Source: Vitrella brassicaformis (Eukaryota > Sar > Vitrellaceae). From it: a stretch of 52,079 nt of DNA. Within the stretch, counting starts at the first letter, position 1. Every line of letters starts with the position of its first letter. The DNA is taken from positions 54,465 through 106,543 of the forward strand of contig CDMY01000350.1 of assembly GCA_001179505.1 (NCBI GenBank), in the 5' to 3' direction. A program made the translations under genes and the position numbers. Shown piece by piece: positions 9,779-21,099 of the stretch. Below the pieces are notes generated by a model that did not search any database, was not told the DNA's origin, and worked only from the letters and a program-made list of their open reading frames with translations.

Positions 9779-10961
9779 GTGTTGCTGAGGTGCTCTCAAA
9801 CTGCCTCATCTCGGTCAAATGGGGTCAATGTGCCAGCGAGTGTTCCTGGGGTGCTCATGCAGTGCCTCATCTCGGTCAAGAAGTCGATAATTCTGCTTGT
9901 GGGCGGCGGCCTCATCTACTTCACCTCTCGCGCCCACCTGGGAGAACAACTCAAGCACGTGCTCAACTATTACCTTAACGCAACGCAGGTGTGAACAGAG
10001 CCACTCAGCTCTCGTCGGTCTGTGATGTGGCCACTCAGCTCTCGTCGGTCTGTGATGTGGATGCTTTGTCTGCTGCAGGACGCCACCAAGCAGCCTGACG
10101 GTTGCACTGTTCATACTGTAACATGCACTCACAATATTTGAGCTCCCTCTCCTTCCGAATGTGTGCCCATTGCCCCGCGAGATGGCGGACGAAGATGAGG
10201 TACCGATAGCGCTGAAGACTAAGTTGGCGGTACGCTAAAGGCAGGCAGGATAAGCGCATCAAGGCTGGCAAAAGTAGGCTGCGCATGAAATGCCATGAGG
10301 TGTCCCTGCAAGATTCCAACCAGAATTCTTCGTGTCCATGTGTATGCAGTAGTGCAGAAGGCCCCCCGAGATCGTAAGCGACCACGGACAACCGACAGAT
10401 TGGGTCTTTAGCCGGTGGCGCGCTGACTGTCTGTCTGTCTGTCTCTGTCTCTCTCTGTGTCTGGCCCGCGTGTCTCTCTCTCCGCAGCTCGGCCCACGCA
10501 GGCCAGCGCAGGCAGCAAATTGCAGGAGCTGCTTGACGACGAAGAAGACAGTGAAGAGGAAGAGGAAGAGAGCCGCCGCCCCAACGACGATGACCGCTGG
10601 ATGCAATCCGAGTCAGAAGACAGTGCTAAGCTACTCCCCGAAGCGCGTGCCGGCACTGTGCAAGATGCGGCTAAAAGGTACGGACATACAAAACACATCT
10701 GCCTACTTACTTCAGTGTGTGGATGTATGTATGTGTCTCTTCGTAACAATCAACCAGGATGGCACGTTGTCTTCTGGGGGGTCCCGAGGAAGGCCAAGGC
10801 ATGCATGGACGGAAAGAGGCACCAAAAAATGGGCTGTGCGTAAGTTGTGTGTGTGTGGCTTGGTTGCAGGGGAGCATGAAACAAAAGTTGCTCACCGATA
10901 CGGTCAGATGCTCAAGACTCTAAATGAACCAAAGGTGAAAGCGATGAAGCTGAAAATCAAG
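9779..10961 (+). other. Possible exons of an unassigned gene
   Basis: Several pieces look like exons but I could not join them in one phase. One (about 9868-9988) has a hydrophobic stretch SIILLVGGGLIYFTS and ends at a GT. One at 10488-10677 is flanked by CCGCAG and GTACGG and encodes a strongly acidic run (DDEEDSEEEEEESRR). A third follows at about 10759-10841, and a fourth at 10870-10961 is basic (KTLNEPKVKAMKLKIK). The pattern, one membrane segment plus charged cytosolic regions, could be a small membrane protein. No family is recognised. Confidence 0.3.
10000..10059. repeat. 30-bp tandem repeat, two units
   Basis: The unit GCCACTCAGCTCTCGTCGGT plus ten more bases occurs perfectly at 10000-10029 and again at 10030-10059. 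It lies in a probable intron or intergenic stretch. The perfect match suggests a very recent slip duplication. Confidence 0.85.
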
Positions 10962-11026
10962 GTCGCGTATACTTGGTACCTGCCCATTCCTTTCCTCATT
11001 GTCCCTGTTCCATTCATCTTATACTG

Positions 11027-11959
11027 ATGCACACAGGTGGGAATAAGCATCTGTCGCCGTTCCACCGTCCCGCCCACCCCCCTCAACCGGCCACCAACAC
11101 ACAATCGTACACACAGAGCAACAGCAGCCCGTCACCCTCTCCCCCACCCGATGCGCAAGGCACTGTGTCGACGGCGAGTACAGCAGCGGGTGGTGGTGGG
11201 CGTGGTAGGGGTGCAGTGGTGATGCCAGCCCGTCAGGGCGCAATGGAAGGGGGAATTCACTCGGCGGGTGAGATGAGGGATGGATATGTGTCCGTGAGTG
11301 CATTCTAGGAACAGAGAGGGAAAGGCTATGCTGGCCTGACTGCATTGTCTTTTTCTTTCAGGAAGTGTCGTCGGTGGCAGCATCTTCACGGCGGAAGAGA
11401 TAGAACTCATCAAATCGCACAACAAGACCGAGGGCTACAAAGTGGTCCTGCTGATGGGCAAACCCGGCTCAGGCAAGCACGCGTGTCTCTCGATGTGGAT
11501 GGATGGTGGAAAGTGTGTTTTCTTGTGTCTCGTGTGTTGATGCAGGCAAGAGTTCGATTGCCAACGACTTCAGCGCGCGGCGGTGGAATGTGGTCACGGT
11601 CACCAACAAAACCAAAACGATGGCGGACTGCATAGACAGTGAGCAAACGGACAGGCAGGCTGGCAGGCATGACTGTATAGCGGTTGATGTGTTGCTGTGA
11701 GGTGTGCGTGTGTGTGTGTGCGTGTGTGTGTGTATGCAGAGGTTGAAGATTGCCTCTCGGCGGGCCAGCGTGTGGTGGTGGATCGCGTCAACTTCACAGC
11801 CGGTGATCGGGATGTCTCGGTGGTGGCTAGTCGGTGTGGGTGAGTGGAACTTGATTGCTGGACACCCACACACATAACTGCAGAGGTTGCGGATCGCTTG
11901 AATGGCGAGTAATGGCGAGGACACAATGGCGAGGAAAGGGAGCATCAAGAGAGCATTAA
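11027..11959 (+). CDS. P-loop kinase-fold (PNK/AAA_33-like) protein, probably shortened
   Basis: Exons 11027-11267, 11362-11472, 11546-11638, 11740-11839 and 11884-11959 join in phase to 206 residues. After a Pro/Ser/Gly-rich N-terminus comes YKVVLLMGKPGSGKSSIA, a clear Walker A (GKPGSGKS, 113-120), then SAGQRVVVDRVNFTAGDRD. The latter matches the 'G-x-x-V-V-V-D-x-x-N' strand of the polynucleotide-kinase/zeta-toxin-like AAA_33 fold, which phosphorylates small substrates or nucleic-acid ends. Such domains normally run about 60-80 residues further (arginine lid, base-binding part). Here the frame stops 24 low-complexity residues later, so the domain looks truncated. The intron inside Walker A starts with GC (GCAAGC), and the next exon also starts GCAAG. 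The start at 11027 is the first ATG in frame and is uncertain. Confidence 0.55.
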
Positions 11960-12611
11960 CTGACTCCCCCCTTATACTCTTAATCGCTGCTTACATTTTA
12001 TATCTTTTGTCGGTGGATGCGAAGCCTAGAGATGCGTGTTACATATGGATGGATACCGGCTCTGGAAACGTTTTGGGCTTCGACATGAAATATCCATCAA
12101 GGTTTGGTGTTCATATAGTTGGGCACGACGGATGGAGTGAGAGAGGGAGAGAAGGGGAGAGCCTGTGCATGCATGTGTGTTGCCTGCCGTAGCTGGACGG
12201 GTGTGGGGTGTTTGAATCCGGCCAGCCCGTCTGTCTGTCTGTCTGTCTGCCTGCACGTCGACTCACCAACAGCCGAGCATGCTTAATTTCTCCTCTCTCT
12301 TGCTCCTTGTTCGGTGACTTCCTTCTTATTGGATGACCATTAATGTGCGTCCACCAAAGAGATATGGATGTGGTATATCAATGCACTTATTCTTATTCAT
12401 TCACTCATGTGAGTGGAGCGCCCAGTCAGTGAATATGAGAAAAACGAGTGCAAACATTGACCCACCCAAACCCATTCGGTCAGACAGACAGTCTCAAACG
12501 TGTGCTGAAACTATATGGCCATCAACTGTTGTCTGTCTGTCTGTTTAGCCGATTGAATCGGTCTGTCCTCGCTCATCCTTCTCCACGCACAAATACGCCA
12601 GCCACCAACCC
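11960..12611. other. Intergenic: 3' flanks, GTCT repeat
   Basis: Noticeably more AT-rich at 11955-12010. An overlapping open frame 11902-12192 has one hydrophobic helix (LILLIAAYILYLLS), but it has no splice or similarity support. A GTCT microsatellite sits at 12228-12248. The last 60 bases match the 3' flanks of A4 and A1, consistent with a shared type A 3' UTR. Confidence 0.4.
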
Positions 12612-13751
12612 TCACCGCATCACCGTCCCCCTGTCGATGACGTCACGCTCGAGATTGAACGGCCGCAGCGCACGGCGCCATAGGGGCACCGTCACGAGAT
12701 AGCGGACAGCGAGGGATGCAGGCCGATCAGCAGCAGGCGCCTCGGTCGTCTGCAGCTCGATGCAGCCAGGCCCCACCCAGAAATTGGCAGTGACGGTCTC
12801 GTTCGAGCGGAAGCCACTCACAATGACAAAGCGATAGTCGGTCACATCAGCAGCATTCAGATTGCCCCCGTCATTGCGATTGTCGACAGCGATGCCCAAA
12901 TCCTCTGTGATGCCCTCAGTCCTCAGAAGACGGTCATAGCGAGGGTCGTCACGGCCGATCTGTGCACGCAGCACCCTCTTGTCATCAATGTCCTCTTGAC
13001 AGCACCACGTCCAGAGCAGCCTGTTCAGCAGGAATGCCGAGAATGAGGGAATGAGTAGGATGCCCCAGCGGATGGCGGGATCACTCCGCTTGTAGCCCTC
13101 AGCATAGCGATGGCCGCCCGGCAGGCCACCCAGCACAAAAAACCTCACATCGCCGATCCAGTATCTCCCGTTGCCGTTGTCGTTGGCTTGCTGCAGTGCC
13201 AGGCGGGTCCCTCTGTATGTCAGCTGCTGGCCGAACAGCCGATAGATGGCCATCGCCAATGGCAGCTGGTGGAATGCCGTCCTGCTGGGAAGGTGGGCTG
13301 TCAGCCACTAAGCCGACAGCACCAGGGGCAGCCCATTGGCAGGCGTCAGCCGATAGATGGCGGCCAGCCGAAGAAACCGCCCCATCGCCCGCCACTCCTC
13401 GCCATTGCCCCGCTCCAGCACGTAGACCACCTTCAAGCCGGCCTCCACATCACCGCCAATGTCGAAGGCCAACACGTCCGCCAGGCCGAGACGACTGAGG
13501 GCCTTGTGGATGTGCTGCTGGACGGCGTTGAGCAGGGTGCTGTTGACGGTCTCCGCAGTGTGGCCCAGCAGCTCCTGTTGCCGAGTGCGGGTGGCGAGCT
13601 GCGAGCGGAGAGCGGCTCGTTTGGCATCGTCAGTCGCCATGGCCATGGCGGCCATCTTGCTGATGGGCAATGACAGGTCAAAGAGGTCGGCGGGCTGGAA
13701 GAGGGCAGGGCTGGGGGGACGGGGCGAGGGCGCCGCACCAGTGGGCTGCAT
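12612..13751 (-). pseudogene. Family 1 copy A3, A/B chimera with one in-frame stop
   Basis: Starts MQPTGAA at 13751 like type A, and its first about 130 codons are nearly identical to A1, A4 and A5. From about 13370 it switches to type B sequence ('AAIYRLTPANGLPLVLSA', 'WLTAHLPSRTAFHQ', 'LAMAIYRLFG'), then back to type A after QQLTYRGTRLALQ. That is the mark of gene conversion between the types. The CAG (Gln) found in B copies after LVLSA is TAG here (13308-13310). The frame is otherwise open to 12612 (380 codons), so a single base change separates it from an intact gene. A5 and A6 show what the intact length should be. Divergent partner is C1. Confidence 0.78.
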
Positions 13752-14367
13752 CGTGAGTGTCCTGAGCTCTCAGCGAGGCGTGCTATGAGTGATCTGCCGG
13801 CACAAACAGCAGACACACGGAGAGGGATCGCTTTGCGGCATTTGATGTTGCATCTGCCTCTCTCGCTGCCCTCTCACCTCCGATGAGTGTCTTGAGAGCT
13901 CGAAAAGGTACGGGACCACCCTTATTTGCGAGCTTGGTTTGCAGATCTATTGTCGTTTTTGCGCCGTTTTGGTGACAACAGGGCCGTGTGGAGTGTCGGG
14001 AAGATGCCCAAAGAGCCGCTGTGATGACATCGATCACCACCCATTCCGCCGCTCTGTCTGAGCGGCGCTGATATGACGCATTGAGGTGAGAGAGGGGAGG
14101 CAGGAGGGCCTTATGACATCAGCAATGACCGTAAAAATGTGTGGTCTCTGTGTGTTAATGACAGATCTGGGGAAATCTCCGGTGTGTTGGTTCGGTTGAG
14201 CGAATAGAGGAAAGGGTTCTGCCGTAGCCACATCTCTATCAGGCGGCAGCCGACTGAGGTACGGCAAGCGAAAGAGAGCCGCTCGGATGTTGACAGATCG
14301 ATGAGGCGCCACAAATGCATTCGCTCATATGATGTCTGTGTTATGTCTGTCTGTGAGTGGGCAGATC
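13752..14367. promoter_or_regulatory. Divergent promoter region between A3 and C1
   Basis: 616 bp between the A3 and C1 starts. The A-side leader donor is at 13871-13880 (CTCTCACCTC on the plus strand). The C-side leader donor is at 14081-14090 (TTGAGGTGAG). The roughly 210 bp between them, containing GATGACATCGATCACCAC, is conserved in the A4/C2 region. The block 14270-14335 (GCTCGGATGTTGACAGATCG and on) is shared with the regions upstream of A2 and C3. Confidence 0.6.
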
Positions 14368-15660
14368 ATGTCGGCTGCGGCTGCTGATGGGGCTGGTGGC
14401 TCTGCAGCTGACGAGCCCTCCTCGTCGGCTGCGTCTGCCGCCAATGGTGACCAACACGTTCGCTGCAGAAAGGCACAACCATGCAGACACATGCAATGAC
14501 ACTGTGTGTGTGATGGTATGTGTGTTTGTGTGTGTGGGGTGGTCATAGGTGGCGATCAGCCAGAGAGCGGGCCCTTCTCGGCCGTCCCAGCTACACTCAT
14601 GCCGGCCATCGCCCAGTGCCTCACCAGCTATGCCGACTTGTGTGCCTTCCGCCGCGTCGACAAAACCCGCCGTGATGCCATCACCGCCGCCGTCCTGATA
14701 CCCATCCTGCAACGACTGCTGGAAGTGCTGCTGGCATCTCTCGGCCTCGGTGGCTTCCTGGTGTGCATGGTCCCCCAGCTGCCCCTCCCTGAGGCACTCA
14801 GCCACGGCTGCTGCACCGCATATCTCATCGAACAGCTCACACGTCGGCTGTTCATGCTCGAGAGGGGCGGCGATTGGGCCAGATGGCGGCCAGTGCTGGC
14901 GATGCTGTATTTCCTGAGAGGCGAGAGGCCTGTGGTGCTGAGTGACGACAACTTCGGCGTGATCAACAGCCGGGCGGCCTTTGTGAGTGAGACAGAGGCC
15001 GTCCGGCAGTGGAAGATACTCAGCCGGGGGGTCACTGTGGACCTCAACGGCCAACAGGAAAAGCTGATGAAGGGCGACAGCATTCTTCGCCCTTACGATG
15101 GCCGTTACGCCCCCGCCCTCCTCACGTCTGCCAGCCCCGTCTTCCCTCATCCATTCGACCCCGCCGATCCGCCCACACAGCTGACAGGCTGCGTATACCC
15201 CAACTACACATCAATGGTGGCCTTCAAGCTGTTCGAGTGGCTTCGCCACGGCGGCCACCTCCCTTGCATCAGACACTGGTTGTCTTACTGTCGTGCTTCT
15301 GCTGCATCTCGGCGTGTGTGTGAGCTGCTGGCGGTCCCTCCTAGCGATGTGGCACAGAGGGGGGCGGGGGCGGGGGTGTTCGACGAGAAGTGGCCGTGGT
15401 CTGGCAGGGATGGGCATCATCGCCTGGTGGTGCTGGGGAGTGGGGCGATGGGGGACGGGCACATGGCGGTCATTCAGCTGGAATTCCTCCAGCAGAGTCC
15501 AGGCTGTGTCATCATCTACACCACCGAGTCGGCCCCACACGATCAGGCGCGCACTGTTGTGATGAGAGTGCTGAGGGATCACCTAGGTCGCAAGGTGTGG
15601 CGCGGGGAGATTGAGTGGAGGCAAGCGTCGGCCAACACGAGGAGATGCACTGTAATGTGA
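14368..15660 (+). CDS. Family 2 type C gene, copy C1 (F-box-like start), intact
   Basis: Exons 14368-14446 and 14549-15660 join in phase to 396 residues. Exon 1 is a short Ala/Ser leader (MSAAAADGAGGSAADEPSSS). Residues about 38-70 read VPATLMPAIAQCLTSYADLC then AFRRVDKTRRDA, an F-box-like pattern. The core follows: 'FMLERGGDWARWRPVLAML', 'RPVVLSDDNFGVINSRAAF', 'AVRQWKILSRGVTV', 'PPTQL', 'YTSMVAFKLFEWL', 'ASRRVCELLA', and the signature 'HRLVVLGSGAMGDGHMAVI' then 'IYTTESAPHDQART'. The core order mirrors type A/B (LERG..W, RPL.LS, S.SAF.L, VIVSG...TVAA), so the families look distantly related. Unlike C2-C4 it lacks the HPTQFTAAVLLPIL segment and has its own helix pair. No known enzyme motif. 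An adaptor role is only a guess. Confidence 0.8.
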
Positions 15661-17821
15661 TGTGATCGGGGCTTTACCGAAACTGTGTCGAGTTTCCGAC
15701 GACAGAGGGCTGCACGTGTGCTGGTGTGCGGGAGGGCCGAAAGGGAGGCGACAGACAGGCAAAGGTTCTTTTCTCTCATGGTGCATGCTGAGGATGTCTG
15801 GTGAGTGATGCATGGCGGACACACACAACTGTCTGTGTCAATCGTGTTGGATGGCAAAACGAAGGACAGTGGTTCTGCTGGCTGTATGGGTCCACACATC
15901 AGTCAGTCAGACACACACACATGATCAGCACACCCACACACCCGCTCCCATACTCACACACACATCTGTGACGGCAGCCAGACACACCACGTCCATCAAC
16001 TCAATCCCTGTCCGCCATACCTCAGTGACGACATCTGACCACCACACATCCTGGCGCAGCACACGCACCACCCGCACAAAGCCCCCACACGCATCCCTCA
16101 CTGTGGCCAGCCAGGCCACACACAGCCGCCGGCCACTCAGAGACAAATCGCATGCACCAGCTGTCGTGAATGAATGGAGTCGTGATGGATAAGGCCGACA
16201 GACAAGCCACACACGACGGGCGAGAGAATAGCCTCGCCGTGCAGCACGGCAGCCCAAATAAATAGACTCTCTCCTTCAGCAAAGAAGGCGCAAATCGCCA
16301 CACATACTAATTAACACACACAGACACACACGCACATGCTGTCGACTACACACAGAGAATTCGTCTCACTCAAGAGTGCCATCCAGCCACACACCACACC
16401 CAGGGAGTACTTGACCCAAGGAGGAGCCAGCCACACTCCCTCCCTCCCTCCCTCCCTCCCCGCATCCCGGCCCCCCATACACATCGACGGGCGAGAATCC
16501 CGCGTGTGTACGTGGCAGCCGCGCGTCCGACCAGACAAACACTGGCTAGCCCCAACCACAAACCACCACCCCAGCCTCCACCGAACAGCCAAAGCTGTCG
16601 GTCGGTTTGGGGCCACCCTTATCTGTCTGTGAGTCGCTCACTCACTCACTCAGTGAGTCACTGCCAATGAATATACATAAAGCCCCACCACACACTAACG
16701 ACTCTCGGCAATTCACATAAAATTCTTGGTTGGGGCAATTCGCAAGAAGGCATGTCCCAGTGGAGGGAGCCTGTCTTGGCATTGTGACAGACAGACAGAC
16801 AGACAGACAGAGGGCCAATGAGGAGAGGGCCAGGCACTGACAACTTACTAGCCTTCCTCACACGCCATTCATGAGAACGCATGAAACGGGGTGGAATCGA
16901 TCTGGGAGGGAGCAAAGCGTCGATCCATATCTCTGGGGTGACACAAAAATCTGTATCAGCGGGCCACATCACACCACACCACACCACACCGCACCACGCA
17001 GCGCAGCGCATCCAGTGTGGACAGGTAATAGGTATTCATATCAGAGATTCATCCGGCAAGTCATCAAGGAGAGCATCGTCCATCCATCCATCCATCCATC
17101 AGTCCACCCGTCAGCCCGATCCGGATAACAAACACGCGCACACAGACAGACAGACCCACACACCACACCCTTCCCTGACTCTTTGTCGCTTGCCACAATG
17201 CAATCACACGAAACGAGCCCCTTTCTATCTGGTTCTCCGCCGGCAAGCCAGACGACCTCTCTCTGCCCTGGCGCCTCCGGCGCTGCTAGTTGCGATACCC
17301 ACACTCACACGCAATATCCCAACTCATCCCATCCACCTTGGCCGCACCACAAAAGACACACCAGACATATCCTATCCATCCATAGGAACGTTGACAGACC
17401 GTCAAAAGTGAAGGAGTGCATCGTGCCGGTCGGGGCCGGCGGGCGTCGAAACTGTCCTCCCTGTCGGCCAACAAACAACAAACAAAGAGCCGACAGCGCA
17501 TTGCTGCCCTCTCCCCCCTCCCCATTTCACCTAGACAGACAGGTCACGTCACGCGCCAGCAATCCATCCACCGGCCTGACACAACCAGAGCAGACACACA
17601 GCCAACGTATCCATCCCGTCCACCCCTTGAGCGTGTCGCGTCATTCGGTCAGTCTGTGTCCGTCCTCACCTTCGTATCGTCGTATGCGGTGAAGGGCATG
17701 CAATTATGCAGTATCCGTGCAGGTCACGGGCAACCGAGGCCCCCGTCTGTGGCGCCGCCGTCCCAACACGCACCGCTTCTTCACCTGTGGCGGCACCGTC
17801 GCTGCGTCACCTACAGCCCCC
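15661..17821. other. Long intergenic stretch rich in simple repeats
   Basis: 15661-15710 is a C-type 3' flank (GGAGATGCACTGTAATGTGA region) shared with C3 and C6. The rest shows no exon with supporting similarity. It holds microsatellites: CTCC at 16437-16460, CAGA at 16788-16811, ACACC at 16968-16997, CATC at 17081-17101, and CACACA runs around 15910-15965. Open frames here (for example 17183-17692) are Ser/Pro/His-rich products of repeats and GC bias. Confidence 0.55.
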
Positions 17822-18318
17822 CTAGCCCTTGCTGCTGGGGTGTGGCTCATTAGGTGGTCCCCCGGCTGACTCGCCCGACATGCGCGGGGAGCTGCTGTCC
17901 TCTGAGGACATTTTCACGTCATCGGGCGACACACACCGACCCATGGTGGTCGGCGCTGTGGATGCGGCTGCAGCAGCGGTAGCGGTAGGAGGGGACGGCA
18001 CGAGTGACGGGAGTAGACAGGGCGGGGCGAGCGCCGCTCTGAAGAACACAACACACACACGAGAGACACACAGAGAGAGAGAGATGCAATGGGTGTGTGG
18101 GGTGTGTGGTGCTGACTCGGTCACCTGACTGAGTTGAACCAGGAGTGGGTGAGTGCCTCTTCGGCGGTGGGCCGATCCTGCGGTTTGAACTTGATGAGGT
18201 GCTTGAGCACTTCAATGCCGGCCGTTGACACCCTCCGGTTGACCGCCGACACGAAAGCGCTGCTACCAAACTTCTCGAAGAACTTTTCGATTCCGAACGT
18301 CATCAGGTAGCTGCATAA

Positions 18319-18351
<33 letters not shown>

Positions 18352-19620
18352 TGGAGAGAGCTGCACCATGCATGGGAGCTTGGCTTACCGGAACTTGATG
18401 GCCTCTTTGTCAAAGGGGTTGGTGCGCTCGATCATGTATTCCTTGAAGAGCGGCACCGTCAAAAGGTGGAAAAATATCATGCCCACCGAAAAGATGTCGG
18501 CCTGTCCACACACACACACACACACACTTCACCCCCTCTCTCTCTCTGTGTGCCATGTCCGTGCCGTCACCTTCGGGCCGTCATAGTCCCCGCCGGTCCA
18601 CATAACTGGGTCCAGGTACATGTGTTTGCCACGCCTTTTAGGGATGGGCTTGTAGGGCGACTCCCCCGGCCGTGCACTTGGGTTGGGTGTCAGCCGCTGC
18701 GCCATGCCGAAGTCGATAAGGATGGCGCAGTTCTCGCTGGGCGAGCAGTCGTAGCGCATCAGCACGTTCTCGACCGACAAATCCAGATGCACAATGCCAT
18801 ACTGGTGGATGAAGCGCACGCCGTCGAGGATCTGGTGGATGAGGCGCTTGAGGGTCTCCTCGGGCACCAGTCCCTCCGGCTTGATGAACTCAAACATGTC
18901 CCCGCCCTCAGCGAACTCGCTGACGAAGAAGAAGCTCTCTGTGTTCTGCCCACAGTCCATCCACGTGGCGATGTTCGTGGCCGGCCCGTTGAGCATCGAC
19001 AGGTACCGAAGGCAGCCCGTGTCGCCCAGAGGCTGCTCGGTGTCGCCAGTGGCCTGGGCGTGCTGCACGAACGCCTTGGGCACCACCTTGACCGCCACGT
19101 ACTTCCTCTCCTTGTGGTCGTAGCAGCAGTAGACTTTACCCTTGTTTCGTTCCGCCTCACGCAGGAGGCGCACGCACTGGTACCGTCCCTCGCCCGTCTG
19201 GTTGTTGTACTCCTGCCAGTTGCGGACGATGCAATAGTCGGTGGGCTCCCAGGGATGGCCCAGGAACCAGGGCATGTCGCCCATCCGCTGGTCGTACTGC
19301 AGACGCTGGGCGGGAGCCGCGAACGACTCGTCGAGCAACATCTACACACACACACACAAAGAGTCAGCCGGAAGCGCGTGTGTATGCGTTGGAGCGTCAG
19401 GGTGCTGTGTGCTGTGTGTGTGCGTGTGTGCGGTTGCTCAGCTCACTTGTTCGGTGTTGCCTGCTGGGGAAGGGGGAGGGGGTGTTGCTGTTGAAGGTAG
19501 ATGGATGTGGGAAGCGGCTGATGGGATCTCTTCCGCAATGGTTGGTGTCACCACAGCGCCCGCTGGCGCCTCATCAAAACAGACAGGACGCCCACAGCCG
19601 GACGCAGATGTCGAGATCAC
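17822..19620 (-). CDS. Serine/threonine protein kinase, five exons
   Basis: Exons (5' to 3') 19447-19620, 18571-19341, 18389-18501, 18125-18310 and 17822-18038 join in phase to 486 residues. Residues 1-58 are a Pro/Thr-rich leader. The kinase domain shows VAVKVV (Lys 143), FFFVSEFAEGGDMFEF (hinge), IVHLDLSVENVL (catalytic Asp 245, HLD in place of HRD, with the Asn kept), LIDFGMAQ (DFG from 268), KADIFSVGMIFFHLLT (the D-x-x-S-x-G helix) and KFKPQDRPTAEEALTHSWF (the R-P-T-A-x-E-A-L-x-H-P-W end motif). All catalytic residues are present, so it should be active. The glycine loop (TGEGRYQCV) is weak. The tail is Ser/Pro/Ala-rich. 'DLSxEN' loops are common in stramenopile and apicomplexan kinases. 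No calcium-binding EF-hands follow, so it is not a CDPK. The first exon rests on splice sites and phase only. Confidence 0.82.
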
Positions 19621-19946
19621 AAAGGCGCACTACTCGGCACTCTCTTCCTGCGGATGCAATCGATGCCTACGTCGCGCTGTGCTGTATGCCACAGATAACG
19701 AAGCGGCAGAAAGGAGATCTGCGGCTACGAAGCCAAGCTCGCAAACTATTGGTATGCGGGGATTTCGAGTATTTTCAAGCTTGGGCGTTCACTGGAGGGT
19801 AAGATGGCAGGAGAGGCACAAGAAATCTCAACAAACATGTTTCAAAGTTCTGTTTTTTCGTTTGTGCCTTCTTCGCTTGCAGATCTCTCAGTTGCCGGCC
19901 ACCGGTGGTCATCCTCATGTCCTGACTGAGTCGTGGTGATTAATTG
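19621..19946. promoter_or_regulatory. Divergent region between kinase and B2
   Basis: 326 bp between the kinase start (minus) and B2 (plus). A probable B2 leader intron runs from GGAGG/GTAAGA near 19800 to TTGCAG/ATCTCTC near 19882. The sequence just before the B2 ATG (CCTGACTGAGTCGTGGTGAT) is shared with B3 and B4, so it is part of the type B leader. Confidence 0.5.
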
Positions 19947-21099
19947 ATGGCGTCTTCGGTGCCCGACGAGCTGTGGCGAGGGCGAGTGGTGAGGCGCCTG
20001 CCGCTGCCTGATGTGATCTCTCTCCGCAACTGCTGGTCCATCGGCACGTCCATCGTCACGGCCGCTCTGCTGGTGGAGCGCATCGACGGCTCCCTCGCCC
20101 GCCACTCACTCACCTGCCTCGTCGACATCGACCGCGCCGCCCCTCTCCCATTCAGCTATATGCTGCGGGCGGCCTATGTGCTGGAGCAGGGCAGCGACGA
20201 GTGGCCTGGGATGGGGCGGTTCATCCGGCTGGCCGCCATCTATCGGCTGACGCCTGCCAATGGCTGCCCCTGGTGCTGTCGGCTCAGTGGCTGACAGCCC
20301 ACCTTCCCAGCAGGACGGCATTCCACCAGCTGCCATTGGCGATGGCCATCTATCGGCTGTTCGGCCACCTGCTCACAAACAATGGGCTGCCTCTCCGTCT
20401 GTCGGCTGACTCGCTGCCCACAGCAACGGCCTTCCACCGGATACCACTCGCCATGGCCATCTATCGGCTGTTCCGCCACCTGCTGACATACGGATTCAAC
20501 AGCCTGGCGCTGCAGCCAGCGGACAACGGACGGTATCGGATCGGCTATTTGCCCGTTCGTGTGGTGCCATTGGGTGAGCTGCCGAGCGGCCATCGCTATG
20601 CTGAGGGCTACAAGCGGACCGACCCCGTCATCCGGTGCGGCTCCCTGCTCTTCCGCTCATTCTCGGCATTCCTGCTGCACACGATGATCTGCTGGTGCCG
20701 TCAAGAAAAGGGGTGGGCGAGATGAGGGTGCTGGGGGCACGCATCGGTAGTGAGGACCCTCGGTATGGCCGTCTGCCGAGGGCCGACAACATCACAGAGA
20801 ATCTGGGCATTACTGCCGACTGCTAGGGCTATCGCTACGATTGGGGCGACCTGAATGGTGCTCATGGGAGAGACTGTCGTCATGTAATTGTGAGCGGATT
20901 CCGGCTCGGGGAGACCCTCGCTGCGCACCTGCATGTGAAGGGTGGTTACATCAACCTGTACACGACCGAGGCATTCGTGGCTGATCGGTCTCAGCCTCTC
21001 GCCGACCGCTACACTGTGTCGGTTGGTGCCGCCCGCCGTGTGCTACGGCTATTCGGTCTCGAAAGCGACGTCATCGACAGGGGGACGGTGTACGGGTGA
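19947..21099 (+). pseudogene. Family 1 type B copy B2, frameshifted, with an internal repeat
   Basis: Starts MASSVPDELWRGRVVRRLPL, the F-box-like type B opening. A lost G near 20263 shifts the frame before LPLVLSAQW. A second lost base near 20712 shifts it again at KGVGEMRVLG. Nine extra bases then bring in a TAG at 20824-20826 within ADC*GYRYDWGDLN. The remainder to 21099 is open and ends DVIDRGTVYG. It also carries two copies of one module: 'LPLVLSAQWLTAHL..AMAIYRLFGHLLTNNG' followed by 'LPLRLSADSLPTAT..AMAIYRLFRHLLTYG'. The first is B-like and the second A-like. The same double module is in B5, so B2 and B5 share a recent parent. Not functional as it stands. Confidence 0.78.

Noticed and set aside
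11902-12192. A 96-codon frame with a membrane helix after the P-loop gene
   Set aside because: It overlaps the last P-loop exon in another frame and lacks splice or family support. Kept only as a note in the intergenic entry.
13110-13673. Long antisense frames within type A genes (also 1743-2360, 46481-46957, 49988-50422)
   Set aside because: They recur in every copy because the sense strand is conserved and GC-rich. The translations look like reversed-codon composition (His/Gln/Arg-rich) and end at different places.
14549-15660. TLDc domain in family C or A
   Set aside because: The 'VVLGS...GDGHMAV' and 'YTTESAP' blocks recall it slightly, but the family's key glycine/phenylalanine pattern and end motif were not found.
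17040-17110. Possible satellite or CRISPR-like repeats among the CATC, GGAT, CTCC and GTCT runs
   Set aside because: They are simple microsatellites of 4-bp units without spacers of even size.
17183-17692. A 169-codon open frame in the long intergenic region
   Set aside because: Composition is Ser/Pro/His/Thr-rich from CAC and CCAT repeats, with no splice context or similarity.
18466-19494. A 342-codon frame antisense to the protein kinase
   Set aside because: It lies opposite well-supported kinase motifs. GC-rich coding sequence often leaves the opposite strand open. No similarity seen.
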